Of a stretch of 64,000 nt of DNA, positions 1 to 12,479 are shown in pieces. Where the stretch lies: assembly GCA_023853785.1 (NCBI GenBank), contig JAJIRX010000922.1, forward strand, positions 56,396-120,395. Direction: 5' to 3'. Origin of the DNA: Psilocybe azurescens. Its lineage: Eukaryota; Basidiomycota; Agaricomycetes; Agaricales; Agrocybaceae. The position numbers and the translations under genes were made by a program. Position 1 is the first letter of the stretch, and the number at the start of each line of letters is the position of its first letter. Under the pieces are notes generated by a model. That model was given only the letters and a program-made list of their open reading frames with translations, did no database searches and was not told where the DNA came from.

Positions 1-416
1 ACCTCTCTGGATATGGTAATTGGATTTCTTCAATAAAGTCTGCAATTAAACCAATAACAGTCCAGTGGAGTCCAGTGGACATCCAGTGGATATCCACTGG
101 ACTCCACTGGACAGAGCACTCTTGGATCTGGTCTAATTAAGTGCTGAGAGTCCGGTGGAAGTCCATTGGAAGTCCATTGGAAGTCCAACGGACTGGACAG
201 TCCGGCCAGTCCACCTGTTTTCTGTCTTGAAGTGACTTGACCAGAATTTGACCGAATTTGGCCGGACTCTGACTGGACTGGTACCGGAATTTTTTCAAGT
301 CCAACGGAATCCGTTGGACGTCCAATAGACTGTCCAGCCAGATTCATCGGAATTGGCTGGGTCCGGTGAAAGTCCGTTGGAGTCCAACGGAATATGGGGG
401 CACTGTAAAGTACACA
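1..416 (-). mobile_element. Truncated end of hAT-like TIR element (same family as 22709-25421)
   Basis: This stretch is the reverse complement of the left part of the element at 22709. It shares the terminal motif GGGGGCACTGTAAAGTACACA at 396-416, the array of TCCA(G/A/C)TGGA-type words at 60-390, and the inner segment around the sequence tttaattgcagactt. Only one terminus is present; the rest lies beyond position 1. Just outside the terminus, from 417, the sequence matches the promoter of the PCNA copy at 8.24 kb, so the element landed in a duplicated promoter fragment. No coding capacity is seen. Confidence 0.75.
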
Positions 417-490
417 ACAGACCGCGCTGGGAATGAAATTTCCACGGAAATCGTTAAACACCTTCACTCTCACAATGTGTCTCCTCCCTT
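417..490 (+). promoter_or_regulatory. Stray duplicate of PCNA promoter/leader, lacking MluI boxes
   Basis: The sequence from agaccgcgc to cgtctcctccc matches 8241-8370, directly upstream of the PCNA pseudogene. About 55 bp are missing from the middle, which removes both ACGCGT boxes. No PCNA coding sequence follows, so this is a dead promoter fragment cut off by the transposon end at 416. Confidence 0.6.
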
Positions 491-3400
491 CCTCATCGAC
501 ATCTTTACTATCACTTGTTTCCCCACCCCTCGCACCCACACCTCCAACACCCTCTGTCACACCAGCGCCAGTCGGAAGCACCGACATCGACACCCCATGT
601 AGGCAATCCAATCCACACGCCTCTAAATTGGACTATTAAAGAACTAGTTGTAGGATATCGTGTGGTTCCTCCCAAGCAGGAGCGGGGGTCTCCTGCTCCT
701 GCTGTTTCTTGTTCCTGTGTCGTTTTTGGTGTCTTTGTCCTAGTATGTGTCGTGTTTGTGGGAGTAACGGCGTAGCATCTAGAGCACCAGGGACGCCCGA
801 GAACGTGATACGAGGCAACGAGGCGCAGACAACGTCAGCGACTCCACAAATTGGCCCACCACCCCCTTCTTCAATGCTGACGCCAACGAATGCGAATGGA
901 CAAGCGTCGAGATCTATGTGTGAGTCCTTAAATTGTGCTTGCTGTCCTCATCGGCGAAGTATACAAGGAGCAGCGTGCTCTCACCGTTGCGGTCAGTGTC
1001 TAGTCCAAGAATGGGGTGGATAAGATGATGGACAGTGCGAGAATGGTTTGCGCACACGAGATGAGGCTTACGTTGTAGCTACTATAATGGACCTGTAGTT
1101 TCATAGAAGGAATGTAGGGATTAATGGATGGGACGTATGCAGATAAATATCATGGTGCAAGAGTGAATGTGGTGGGGATGGGAAAGAAAAGGAAAAGGGA
1201 GAAGAAAGGGGCAGGGAATAAACGAGAGTGGTAGGAGATAGTAGGTCATGTAGATTCTACAAAAAAAAATAAAAAGAGCAAAAAGCAAAAGCAAAGTCAC
1301 ATACCACCATCCACAGCGTACTGTATATCGTCAAATGTGTCAGCGTGTACGGCCCTTCTCCCATCTTCCGTAATGCCCTCCCTATATCAACTATTCATGA
1401 TATGTGTGGACGTATCCTCCACATCTGGATTGGATGATTCTGTTTAGTTTTTACATCCTACGATCTCGATATCTATTCTTACCATCTTATTTATTTGTTT
1501 CCAGCCCATGTACGGATGAGGGAAGTTACGAACTACAGGTGTGATTGTACATGGCTACCAGACTACTTCTCTATATCCCACTCTGTACACCAGTACGCGG
1601 TCTTCTTGTCGTATTGTGGGCAGAGTATAATAAAGAGTCATGTGGACGTACGTGTTTTGTAGGTATGCCATCCTTTCTTGCTATCTTCCAGCTACCCAAA
1701 TTGGCCATTCCACGTAACTTCAAGCATCAAACAAAATGACCAGTACTCATCTTGGCCCAAATAGATCCTCCCAAACCACTCAGAGCTCTCCCACTACCTA
1801 AACTTATCAGACTGAAGGCAAGAAACAAAGGTTACACAATGGAGGGGGGGTATATGGGTATGGGCATGGGTGCTTGTATCATGAGGGCCCTCTGAGGTGC
1901 TGAGGGCAACCAAAGACGAAGCGGCGAGTGGCCCAGGAAGACTGGGCCAAAATCTTATATGTAAGTAGATACTAAGCCAAGGTAGGGGACTGCGATCTGA
2001 CCAAGTTAGAATTGAGCAGCCCTCAAGTGAATGCCAAGACTTTTTCAAAATGTCACTGATGCATGATCATGACGCGCTTGACGGGGTTAGGGAGTGACCA
2101 GGGTTGTCCAGCCGTACCCGAATGAAAAATTTGTTTTGTGCGCTTTCCCTAGAACTCTATCTCACTGCCACTCAGGACGTACGAACTGAGCTACGCTCTT
2201 CTCTCTGATGCTCACTCCCACAGCGCTTATGCCAGCCATCACATACCACCACATGCAGGAACTTAGAATGGTCATAAGTAAGAGAGGAGAAACTGGCCTG
2301 CGCCAATGGTGCACATGAGGACTGAGGCCTGCAATCTCGATGTCCTGAGGCTCCTGTCCATTTCTTTACTCTCGGGGCCCTCACTGTAGATGTCCATGCA
2401 GCTCTTCCAGCTTTGGAGATAGTAACAGCACGTCCATCACCAATCTCTCTTGGTAGTAGTTACTGCATACCATTATCCTGAGCGCTGAGCACTGAACATC
2501 AAGCTAAGGCAGAACAAGCAGGAGCAGCAGGACTGAGTGATACTTTAGACGATCAACTATCTGACTCACAGATTACCGATCTGGCACATTGGCCACGAGC
2601 TGATCCATACCCAGGCTCTCTTTTCATATTCAATGTACTTGCTACTTGCATCGATTCGCCCCTTTCACCATTTCCGTTCACCGCACGCGTCCCTGTTTAT
2701 CGATTTCACTACAACATGACGCTGGCAGCGCTATTCACATCTCAAGATGAGTGGTTCTATAACTACAATCGCCGCCGCTCGCTCTTCTTCCCCTTTACAG
2801 TCTTCACGATCTGTGGAGCACGTCTATGGTCTAGTATTGGTCAAGTTGGAGAAAACGGTAGAGCTGGAGGGACTGCGGGTTAAAAACCAAGTTCTCCAAG
2901 TACGGTGGTCGTCGGTCCTAGCCTGGATGTTGAAGCTTCTCCTGGTACGTATCATTTTTCGTATCAAAAATTTTTATTTTTATTTTTAGTCGGGACTACA
3001 ACGACATTTGATTCCTTTGTATTCTTCATGGCGTTCCGTCGGTCTGTTTTCGTTTTTCTTGCCTTTACGAGATCCCCTTCTTTCGTCTTTCGCCCTTCCT
3101 TTGTCATTGGCCATTTCGGTAATCTTTTTTCAACAAATAGGACAACCGTCGGTTGCCGTCTGATTCAGCTCTCTGCTCACTTGGTTGCGGTCTATGGTGA
3201 CAATCAGTTGTCTTACCTCCTCATTCTTCGCGAATGACACTTATTTCATTTTCATTTTTTATGTTTTGGCTCTCGGATCGGCCTTCTTGAATTCCCGTCA
3301 TCGCTTCCAACTCGTCTGTGCTTTTATGCTCTAAGTATACACAGATAGACTCCTTATATCATTTTTTTTTCATGATTCAGTACGTGTTGTGCGATGCCGC

Positions 3401-3570
3401 TTCTTACAAATGCCAAATTCCAATTTGATGCTTTGTCAAAAAGCAAAAATTCCAACATTATTGAAATGCGCTATACAAAGACCTGATCTACTGCTGGTGG
3501 GCTCGTAGGCTGTACAGTTCCCCGACGTGGTTGGCACTTCAATTTCAGACCGATTTATATCTCAGAAGTA
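491..3570. other. Intergenic, no supported gene
   Basis: Only short overlapping ORFs without recognisable domains or consistent splice structure occur here. There are A-rich runs near 1260 and 5100 and a T-rich run near 3360. I see no RNA gene or element boundary. Confidence 0.4.
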
Positions 3571-3574
3571 GGGT

Positions 3575-4180
3575 ATACAAGCTTTCCGGGATTTTCAAAC
3601 CTTCCTGAACATCAGAGCGGGCATTTATACGAGCGATCTAGGCCTACATTTGAAAGTAAAATATTGGGTGAATTGATTGAAGATAATGACATACCCTGAC
3701 ATTGGAAAATTCGGTTGCAAAGTCAATTCCAAATCCACTTCCCGCCTGACCCTGCAGAGGAAAGATTACTTTAAGAAATGAAGTGATGAAGAAAAGAAAT
3801 TTGTATCATGGGAATGATTTGATATCCGCCAAAGTAAATTTCTCTCCCATGATGAACGGTTTGCTTTCAGCGGCCAGGTGGGACTCTAACACACTGTATA
3901 ATTGGCGAGTCTTGTCGAGGTAGCCTGGGAAGGAAATACATGTTAGATACAAATTAATAGTGGATATATTCAAATGACTCACGTTTCTGTGCATACTTGA
4001 CTTGCTCTGGAGCTACGTTAAAGTGAGGAGCAACATTGTGGAATTGACTGACCTGGCCTTGCATCGGTCTGATTCGAAATAGTGGAGGAGGCCCGGACGT
4101 TATTGTTCATTTACGTATGCAGCAAGAGTATTGAGGTCGCGAGGATAATTACGTTCTAGCAGATTTTTTGTTGAAATATT
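3575..4180 (-). pseudogene. Glutathione S-transferase fragment, C-terminal domain
   Basis: Read on the minus strand, short exons encode the C-terminal helical domain of a Ure2/GTT-type glutathione S-transferase. First comes a piece beginning MQGQVSQFHNVAPHFNVAPE (about 4065-3985). After an intron comes YLDKTRQLYSVLESHL and the family signature FTLADIKSFP (3928-3806). After another intron comes GIDFATEFSNVR, then IARINARSDVQEGLKIPE (about 3640-3580). The conserved Trp before IARI is a TAG stop. The thioredoxin-fold N-terminal half is not found, and the upstream exon is out of frame. It is a truncated, dead copy. Confidence 0.72.
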
Positions 4181-4194
4181 GAGCAAAGGGGAAA

Positions 4195-4536
4195 TCAAGC
4201 ATGAAAAGGCTTACCACGAGTTCTAGCCAGGTGAACATGGCTCAGAACCTTTTCTTCGTTATGTGGCCCGCCATCTTCATCCTGTTTTGGGTCATTCTGT
4301 GTGTAAACAAGTTCCTGGAGGCAATCACGGAGTGGAGGAGGTCGGTCAGGGGGCAGCATTTCACTTGCTATGAAGTCGGCATGGGAGGCGGGTAATTTGT
4401 CAAGGCGTTGGTTCATCATCAACATTTGACCAAGTGCTTGGTATTGACTGGAGTGCCGCCATGGCCGTTTCACAGCTGTGATATGCCGCGATTCTGTAAT
4501 CGACGAACAAAGGCCATTGGGTGCCCGACAGTCCAT
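4195..4536 (-). other. Unidentified ORF upstream of GST fragment
   Basis: A 113-codon open frame, polar and proline-rich in its middle (LPPDRPPPLRDCL). I do not recognise it. It could be an unrelated exon or chance; its only support is its length and its position just upstream of the GST fragment on the same strand. Confidence 0.15.
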
Positions 4537-4599
4537 AAGGATGATAGGGTTAGCACGTGAGTAAAGGCCCTGACTGTTTTGTCATTATCGCAATATCAT

Positions 4600-5558
4600 C
4601 AAACGAATATAAGGGGGCATGACAAAAACAGACTGCATAAAATCATAAACATCACAGGAGGTATGTATGAGATGGATTATGGAGGATAATATGATCTTTA
4701 GGGTCCTCTATAGGCCATCAAGTGCTCTCATAAGGACCGCAAACCGATGGATAGAGCGATATCAAGAACATTAGAGGGGTTGCGTTCAGAAAGGCGATTC
4801 AGACAAAGGCTAATGAGGTCATACTGGTGATTTGAGCCTGGGTAGACTTGGTGGATTGGGGGTGTCGACAAGGAAGAGCAAGGGGGTCGAGCAAAAGAAA
4901 GTATTTCAGCTAAAGTTCAGTAACTGCCAACGAGAAACGAGCATGCAACGGAGTCTTTGGCCACAATACAACGCGCGACACAAACAATAGAAAGGATGTG
5001 TCGACCAAACCTGATTGTCTTTCCCTCTCGCAAGCGCCAACACATTCGAACTTACCTATGTACCTCACGAAAACGTGAACCCCATCCTTTTTTTTTTAAA
5101 AAAAAAGATCACTTTCAAAGCTCAAAGGGACGTAATGAATTATAAGCCATAACCGAAAGACATAACATTTTGCACAAAACACAAGAAATACCACCTTCAC
5201 CTTCTCTACATACCCAATCGTAAATGCATCCTAATCCCAATCCTAATCCTAATCCCAACTCCCATCCATCCACTCACCTACTTTCACACACGCAACGACA
5301 GTTTAAACGCTCCCTTACACTACACCCCGGGCGCACAGCTCTTTTTGTTTGCAGACAACGAACAAACAAACGGAACTATACTATAAATTATACTGCATCC
5401 GCCCCTCCGCCATTCCACGCACGCCCATCCAACACCACGATTCCGGCCTGATTTAATATGCACTCAACGAGAAAGAAAAGGAAGGGAGGGTGAGGAAAAG
5501 GAGGAGAGGGATGCGAAGTATCGGCGTTGGGAAGGCGAAGGCGATGTCGACTATTTGT
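4600..5558. other. Intergenic, with degenerate CCTAAT run
   Basis: No supported gene. Around 5225-5260 there are about five imperfect CCTAAT/CCCAAT units. They are too few and too irregular to be telomeric repeat. Confidence 0.35.
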
Positions 5559-7224
5559 TTATAGTAGGTCACCAAACGCAGCCATCTCAGGCCCGCCCAA
5601 TTCGCACATGTCGATCTCCCAGTCTACATCCAAAAAAAAAAAGACATCCAAACCAAAACAGCAACTATATTGCTCTCTCTTTCCCTCTCTCTCTCCAAGG
5701 GAAAGGCGAAGACATGAAATAAACTCACAGCTATAAATAATAGTAACGGATATCAAAATCCCCCGTACCGCTCCGAATCGCACACGAGAGGTTCGCCGCG
5801 ACAGAGAGCAAGCCCAGGATCGCGCTGCCAAATGCAGCAGCGGTCGATATCACGCGCTTTAGCTCCTTGTACATCGAGCCTTCACGGTGGCCGGCCACGA
5901 CCTTGTCAGTGGGGGAGCGAGTTAGCGTACATGTTAAAGGTTAAAACGATAGAGAAAATATGCAGAGAAGAAAACAAAAAGAAATAGGGGGGATGGATAG
6001 GTACGTGGCGTTGAGGACGTGGAAATGGGGACCAATGAGCAAGAAGAAAAAAATGCACCATTTGCTGATCCTTCAGCTGCTTCGCCAAATCCTGATGCCC
6101 ACTCCCAGAGATCTCAATCCACGTCTTACTAAAAAGAGCACACCCATTGAGCATGAACATGATGTAGATTGCCGTGTGGATCGGGTCGAGCACGGCTCCT
6201 TTGTGCATGTGCGGTGGGAACATGTAGCATGCAATCCCGCCTGTCGCATGGAGTTGCGAGGAGTCTTCGAGGAGCTGCAGATCCAATGGAAGGGAAGGGG
6301 AAAGGAACAAGTAGCAAGAGAATGATGAAAACACATCAGCGAAAATCTCAACATCCTTGGAAAAAACACAAAACGAACCTCCCAAACACCCAAAACATTA
6401 ACCAACAAGTTCTACGGGAACCGAGTCGCCAGCATCTGCGACAATATGAACTCGTTGCCCGTCAATGCGCTCTGCCGGTGTTCACAGTGCTAGGCAAGAA
6501 CACTTTCCACACGATCGACACGCAGATGTTCGTCACGATGAACAGGTTGATGCCCGATCCAGACTGTACCCCTTCCGCAGGAGCTTGTCAAGGATAATCA
6601 CAATGAGTGCGGCGACGAGAAGCTGGATGATGAGCAAGAAGCAGACTCCGGCCCTGAAGTCAGACAGCTGGCCGTACAGCCCTGTGCCCACGTAGACCGT
6701 GGCATTGGTCAAGGGAGATGCTGAGAGCGAAGTCTGAGAAATTTTAGTCAGTATGTCAGTTTCACTGTGCGCGTGTATATATGGATGAGGAAGAAAAGAG
6801 AGAAGAGTGCGGATGGAGGGGGATTGGAATGTACACGACACAAGACGACATGACACTCGCATTTCTGAGCACCACTGAACAACACCCGATCCATCCTAAG
6901 ACCTAAATACACATCGATGAGTGTCCCAAAAGCTGCATGACCAATCCAGGGGTGATAATGGGTGTGATACCGGGTTCCATGAGCGTTCCACGGTTAGAGG
7001 CAATGATGACACACATCCAGTAGAGGGGATCAGGAGTCATACAGGGGACCTTGCGAGCACACCAGGAAGATAGCGCCTTGTGGTACGAAGGTCAGTGCGC
7101 ATTGTGTGCAGTTTAACGAAAGGAAGCGTACTTTGCGATTGGGTTAGGAAACTTTTGGTAGTATGGGTAAGAAAGGCCGGACTAAGTTGAGGAACCGAAC
7201 GGTCAAGCCAAAGCCCTCGCGCAT
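5559..7224 (-). pseudogene. SEC61: Sec61 alpha translocon subunit, internally deleted pseudogene
   Basis: The minus strand follows Sec61-alpha, the multi-pass pore subunit of the ER protein translocon, in order. RFLNLVRPFLPILP is near 7200-7150. [18 protein letters not shown] is near 6990-6930. The helix [20 protein letters not shown] is near 6650-6590. [20 protein letters not shown] is near 6530-6460. LHATGGIACYMFPPH and CALFSKTWIEISGSG are at 6270-6090. KELKRVISTAAAFGSAILGL is near 5860-5800, and the C-terminus ELGGPEMAAFGDLL ends at 5559. The segment between NTGR and FILSQMLATRFP is missing, which removes several membrane helices. Frames change repeatedly and in-frame stops occur. Short introns remain, so this came from DNA-level duplication, not a processed transcript. 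Confidence 0.88.
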
Positions 7225-7971
7225 CCCTACGCCTGGAGCATTTAAGCGCTCCTCCTCCTCTCCCTCACGTCCCTTGTCGTCATGGGAGAGGGAGAGAGCG
7301 CCTTCGTTTTCGTCTTCCTCGTCGGATTTTGCGTTTGCGTCGTCGAGGGCTGCGCCTGCGTCCGAGTCATGGGCTGCGTCTGCATCGAGGGCCCTACCAG
7401 AGCGTAAGTGAAAGCCCGAGGCGGGTGAGGCAGGGGTAGGAGCAGGGGAGAATGAGGGGGTTGCAGTTACGCTGGAAGGAAAGGGGAGCGTCGAAGTGGA
7501 CGTCAAAGTCAAACTCGAAGTGGAAATGGAAGTGGAGATGGAACCCGAACCCGAACTCGAGGTGGAAGAAGGCGGAGACGGCGCGTCGCGATGCGAAACG
7601 AGCTCTTCGCTCTTCGTCGTTGTCGTTGTCGTGGGCTTCTGTCGTTTCACCGCGCGGCCTGATCGAGCCGGCGGAGTGAGGGCCGCGGATAGGAGATGGG
7701 AGGAGGGGGAGGGGGAGGAAATGGAGGACGGGAATAGCAGGCGCGAAGAAGAGGAGGAAGAGGAGACGCGGATGGTGTCGTCTACGGAGAAGGAGGCGAG
7801 GCCGGTGTTGGTGAGGACTATGAATGTGTTGCTGTTGCTGTTGGTAGTGGTGTGGGCAGTGCCATTGGCGCGTACCTGGAGCTTGCGCAGCGCGGTTTGC
7901 GTCCAGCGCAGACCGTCGAGATCAGCGAACTCGGCTTTCACGGTGGCAAACGGCTGAATCAGCAGCTGCAT
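7225..7971 (-). other. Low-complexity Ser/Thr/acidic ORF fused to Sec61 pseudogene start
   Basis: An open frame begins MQLLIQPFATVKAEFADLDG at 7971. It continues through long Ser/Thr tracts, a basic patch (RSGRAVKRQK) and an acidic tract, then runs without a stop into the Sec61-alpha N-terminus at 7224. The first 35 residues look like a real exon (DLDGLRWTQTALRKLQ followed by gtacgc, a possible donor). I do not recognise the protein. The acidic stretch next to Sec61 also recurs beside the second Sec61 copy near 14.2 kb, so the two belonged to one duplicated block. Confidence 0.35.
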
Positions 7972-8242
7972 TTGCTGCTAATAACAACATAAAATTTAAT
8001 TGCATGACGCCGAGGAAGAGAACGAGAGTGTGACGGGGGCCTCAACTTCCTCGGCAGCCTGCTCCATTTCAGCCTCGATGAGCCGCTGCTTGCGCTGCTC
8101 TCCCCGGGACGCATGAATTTGCTCGTAGCAGTCATGTTCGTTCGTTAGAAGTTGTCGTAAGAATCAAAGCGAGCGGGATAGGAGAGAGCAGTGCGGAATA
8201 GAATAGGAGTTGCAGCTAAGTAAAAGTAAAAAAGCACAAGAG

Positions 8243-8373
8243 ACCGCGCGGGGAATGAAATTTCCACGAACATTGTTACGCGTGACGTGACCATGCGTGT
8301 CAGTGATGTCATGTCCCTCTTCACGCGTCCGATCAAACAACACCACTCTGACAATGCGTCTCCTCCCACAACA
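8243..8373 (+). promoter_or_regulatory. PCNA promoter with two MluI cell-cycle boxes
   Basis: Two ACGCGT motifs lie at 8278-8283 and 8323-8328, 96 and 51 bp upstream of the ATG at 8374. ACGCGT is the binding site of MBF, the fungal G1/S transcription factor, which controls DNA-replication genes such as PCNA. Their survival above a broken coding region argues that the gene was copied with its promoter. Confidence 0.6.
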
Positions 8374-9923
8374 ATGCTCGAAGCCAAAATCCAAGAAGCC
8401 GGCACCCTCAAAAAGCTGCTTGATGGTAATACACACTCCGACCGACCGACTCTCTCTTCTTCCTCGTTGCGTGCAGCCATCAAGCAGCCATCAAAGAGCT
8501 CGTGACCGACGCCAACTTTGAGTGCAACGAAGAAGGCATCGTTCTGCAAGCCATGGAACACTCGCACGTCACGCTCGTCTCCGTCAAGTTCGGTACCCCG
8601 GGTTTATGCGTCACCACTGCGACCACCCCATGCCACTGGGCGTGAACCTAACGTCGCTGACGAAAGTGCTCAGGTGCGCAAAAGACGATGATATATGCAC
8701 GTTAAAGGCCGCGGACGAGGCGGACGTGCTAAATCTGGTGTAGGGAGCGAAAAGTGCGTTTTTTTTTCTGCGTTTTTTATTTTTGCTTTTATGTGGCATG
8801 GGCACGTCGCGTCCTTTCCTTATTTTCCCCCTTTTTTCCCTCCTCTCCTCTCCTCTCCTCCTCACCCATCTAACCTCCCTCCCCTAGACTCTGACCGCAT
8901 CGACGAATACGGCATGAAGCTCATAGATATCAACGCCGACACCCTCACGATCCCCGAGACCGAATACGACGCGCGCGTCACGCTCCCCCTCGTCCGAGTT
9001 CACGTGCATCGTGCGCGACCTCTCCCAGCTTGGCGAGAGCGTACGCATCGAGGTCTCCAAGGAGGGCGTGCGGTTCACGAGCGACGGCGAGCTGACGAAT
9101 GGGAGCGTGATATTGCGGCAGAGCGATGGGGTGCATGTGAGCGGGGGCACGATTGAGCCGAAAGTGGAGGAGGGCGCGGAGGGGGATGGGGAGGGGCGGA
9201 TGAGGAGGCTAAGGAGGAGGATGACAGAGAGGATGAAAGTGGGAAGAAGGCGAAAAAGTCAAAGGTCAAGAAGGAAAAGGCTGACGAGGACATCGAGATG
9301 GTCGAGGAAGACGAAGACGAAGACGAAGACGAAGACGAAGACGAAGACGAAGACGAAGCCGAAGAGTCGTTTAAGCCCAATGCGGACGACGACGAAGATG
9401 GGGAGGACGACGACGACGGGGATAACAACAAGCAGAAGAAAAAGGTGCGCTGCGCTGCGTTGCTTTTTCTTTATTCCTTCCCTTTCCTTGTCATATTAAC
9501 ACCCTTTCCCTTTCGTCCTCACAGGCAAACGGCTCCCCCAAACCCTCCAAAAAAGCCAAAACCTCCCCCAAAAAATCATTCAAGTCCAAAGGCAAAGCCA
9601 AGTCGTCTGCTGAAGACGACGACGACGACGACAGCGTCCCCGCAGACGTCGGCATCGAGAGGAACCAGCACGTCTCGCTCGCCTTCTCCCTCAAATACCT
9701 CGTCAACTTCAAGAGCGCGTGTTTTAGCGGCAAGTTGCAGTTGTTGATGAGCAATGATGTGCCGTTGTTAGTGGGTTTTCTTTTCTTTCTTTCTTTTTAC
9801 TTTGCTTTGCTTTTTGGCTTTTCGGGACGTTACTGACGTGCGTTTCTGTTTCCGCAGGTCGCATACGACTTTACCAAGGGATACATCCGGTATTACCTCG
9901 CGTCCCATATCGGCGACGACTAG
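8374..9923 (+). pseudogene. PCNA: PCNA (DNA sliding clamp), frameshifted copy with acidic insert
   Basis: PCNA is the trimeric ring that tethers replicative DNA polymerase. Exon 1 (8374-8425) reads MLEAKIQEAGTLKKLLD. After an intron, [40 protein letters not shown] and YGMKLIDINADTLTIPETEY follow. The C-terminus is HVSLAFSLKYLVNF, then YDFTKGYIRYYLASHIGDD, ending at 9923. Damage: a 1-base loss near 8600, a stop in the conserved LVY (TAG near 8741), a 1-base gain near 8990 and a shift near 9197. A Lys/Asp/Glu insert at about 9160-9645, including a GAAGAC hexamer run at 9304-9355, sits where domain 2 should be compact. I recall internal insertions in basidiomycete PCNAs, so this may be ancestral. 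Introns are retained. Confidence 0.85.
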
Positions 9924-12200
9924 AGAGCAAGGTTGGACGCATTAATCCCAATGCCCCGCTGGCGCAACAAAACGCAAAGCCACTCCGCCGAAATAAAAAT
10001 TCGTTTTCATAGTGTACTCACAAGTCCGTTATCGTGTCGCAGAGTCTCGATTTCTTCCTTCCTTCTCGAATTTGAGTCTGCAGTGATCTACTCGATATTT
10101 CCGTTTTTCTTTCTTGTTCGATGTTTTTTTTCTTCTTGAATCATCGTCGTCTTTTTCCGTTCGTCGGCATCTTCTCTTTTTCATCATCATCGTTTTCCGA
10201 GTTGTAGTCTGAGTCTGAGTCCGTCCGCCCTTGATTCCCAGGGCAGCGTGTCTTCTTCCTTCCTTCTTGTACAATACTCTATATACTTACGATTACTTGC
10301 TTATCCGACTTTTTTTGTTTCAATGCCCAATGCCCAATGTTCGCGTTGTGTTCGTCTTTGGACGTTTTGTGTCTTTGCCTTCGACGTATGGTGTTCATCA
10401 GTCACGATTTCAATTATGATCGCTCTTGACATGTTCAAATGCAATTCGAGACGATGGGATGTGTATAGGTTCGGGTATGATTATGATGTGATGCCTGTGC
10501 ACTTCAGGTTCATGCTCGTGTTTAGATCAGGTTTGGATTTGGATTTTTGGCGAGGAGAGATGTACAAGCTTCAAGTATCGCGATGCCTCATGTTATGTCG
10601 TAAAAATATGGTAACAACTTTCACAAAGGTGAAGCAATTGAGGTGAAGACACATGCCCGCCATTTACTGGCTGGAAATGGTAATAGGTCATCTCTGGCTG
10701 TGCATGGAATCTGACCGTTTCCCGCTTATCCACATGCGCCACTCGTCGCACCCATTTCACTCTTTCACAGTTCACTTCCTCTTTCGAGATTATGTCCGGG
10801 CAATGCATGAATCATTTGCTTTCGCTCCCGCTCATCTCATGTAAATATCATATTCTTATTGTTATTATTAAGCGCTCTCTTTCGTTTTCATGTGCAGGTG
10901 CCTTTTTCAAGAATCAAACCTCCTCATCATCCTCTTCTCTTCTTGCACCTCTAATTTTATTTTATTTTCTACGATTTGATTGCACCTTCATTTATTCTAC
11001 GTTAATATAAGCCACTTGTCGGGGGCTGTTTAGACACAACGGTAGCTCTTGCCTTCATCCTACATTCCTCCAAGTTAATATCGACGGAGCTGAAATCTAT
11101 TCTGTGCATGTGTGGGATGCTGCTTGGCTAAAAAGTTTATTCTTTCTCTTCGGCATCTTTGCTTGATGGCTTGTAACCTTTTTGTTGTCGTCCTTGTATG
11201 GATTCTGGTCAAATTATAGTACATGCTTTTCAGTCGATACGAAAACAACAAGAATAAATTGACCTTGCCCAATTAAATAACTGGAATGATCATGACTACA
11301 ACATCATTGATGTCTTGATGTCTCTTCAACGCCGACGCCGACTACCGAGGGCATCCTAACGTCCTCACGCTCTTGACGCGGTACCCGCGCTTACCCGCAA
11401 CCTCACAACATCACCACCACTACAGATCCGTTCCGGATTTTTGGCTCAAATTGCACGGTGGACCTCTGCACGCCCGCCATATATCCCATACTCACCTATG
11501 CGCTATGTGCTGCTCCCGCGATCTGGATATCGTCACGATTATCCCACCTACACTCACACACGCACTAATAAAATCACTGGCCTCCCACCATCTTGCCGTG
11601 CCTGTTCTCTGTGAGGTAACACCGCATGGCGCATTGGTGGCGTCGGTTCGATGTATGCAACATCGTTAATGGGTGCTTTACTTGAGAAGAGGCTTAAGGA
11701 GCGGTTTGCGAATGGGTGCTCGAAATTACACTGAAGAAGAAGAGGGGAAGCCTTCAGTGCAGGAGATGTACTCGAGTATGATCGAGGTCGTGTCTATCGT
11801 GCAGGCGTATATGATGTGAATGATGCACTTTCTGTTCGTCTCGCTTGTTGTTGTAAAGATAATGAAATCTATTTATACACGAGTAGTTCAACTGTTCTAA
11901 CACCTTTTTGTTAATATTTCTGCAGAGGTTAGTGCCCCCTGAAGGGCAATGGAGAGCGTAACCGGTCTATCTACGGCCGCATAACAGTCCGTACCTAACT
12001 ATCATCAACCGAAGTACTAATACTCCACAGCATCCATCCACCGTGCTACAAAAGTTTCCGGGTGCCATACCACACGCTCTGCGAGAATTAACAATTCAGT
12101 TTATCACAAGAATGAATGACGAGATGCGTGAACACCTCTGTCATTGTAGCCCTAACCCTAGAGCACGTTGACATCATTATCTACTCATTGGTGTCAGCGT
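9924..12200. other. Intergenic, no supported gene
   Basis: AT- and pyrimidine-rich sequence with only short unsupported ORFs. A possible short exon lies at 11373-11669 but has no recognisable domain. Confidence 0.35.
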
Positions 12201-12479
12201 AATCCAGCGAACGAGAGTAGCTCTGAGACTTACCCAAAGACTTGAGAGAATCCTATTTCATGAACGCGAGGTAGTCCCGACTCGATCTTCGTCAACAAGG
12301 GAGCAATACACCATAGAATGGTGCGGATAAACACTTTTGGCCGGAGAAGGATAGGTCGGGTTGGACATTCCACGGTTTGTGGAAGACAATACATTACGTC
12401 AACACTTGCGAGATAGTTTGATAGCAATGGATGATGAACCCTAATGGCGGTCTGAATGAGTTCGTGGCTTGCAGGAAGG

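Noticed and set aside
5224..5262. Telomere-like CCTAAT repeats
   Set aside because: About five irregular units inside unique sequence; no run of CCCTAA/TTAGGG anywhere.
9075..9431. Antisense poly-serine ORF over the PCNA insert
   Set aside because: It is a shadow of GAA/GAC codons of the sense strand.
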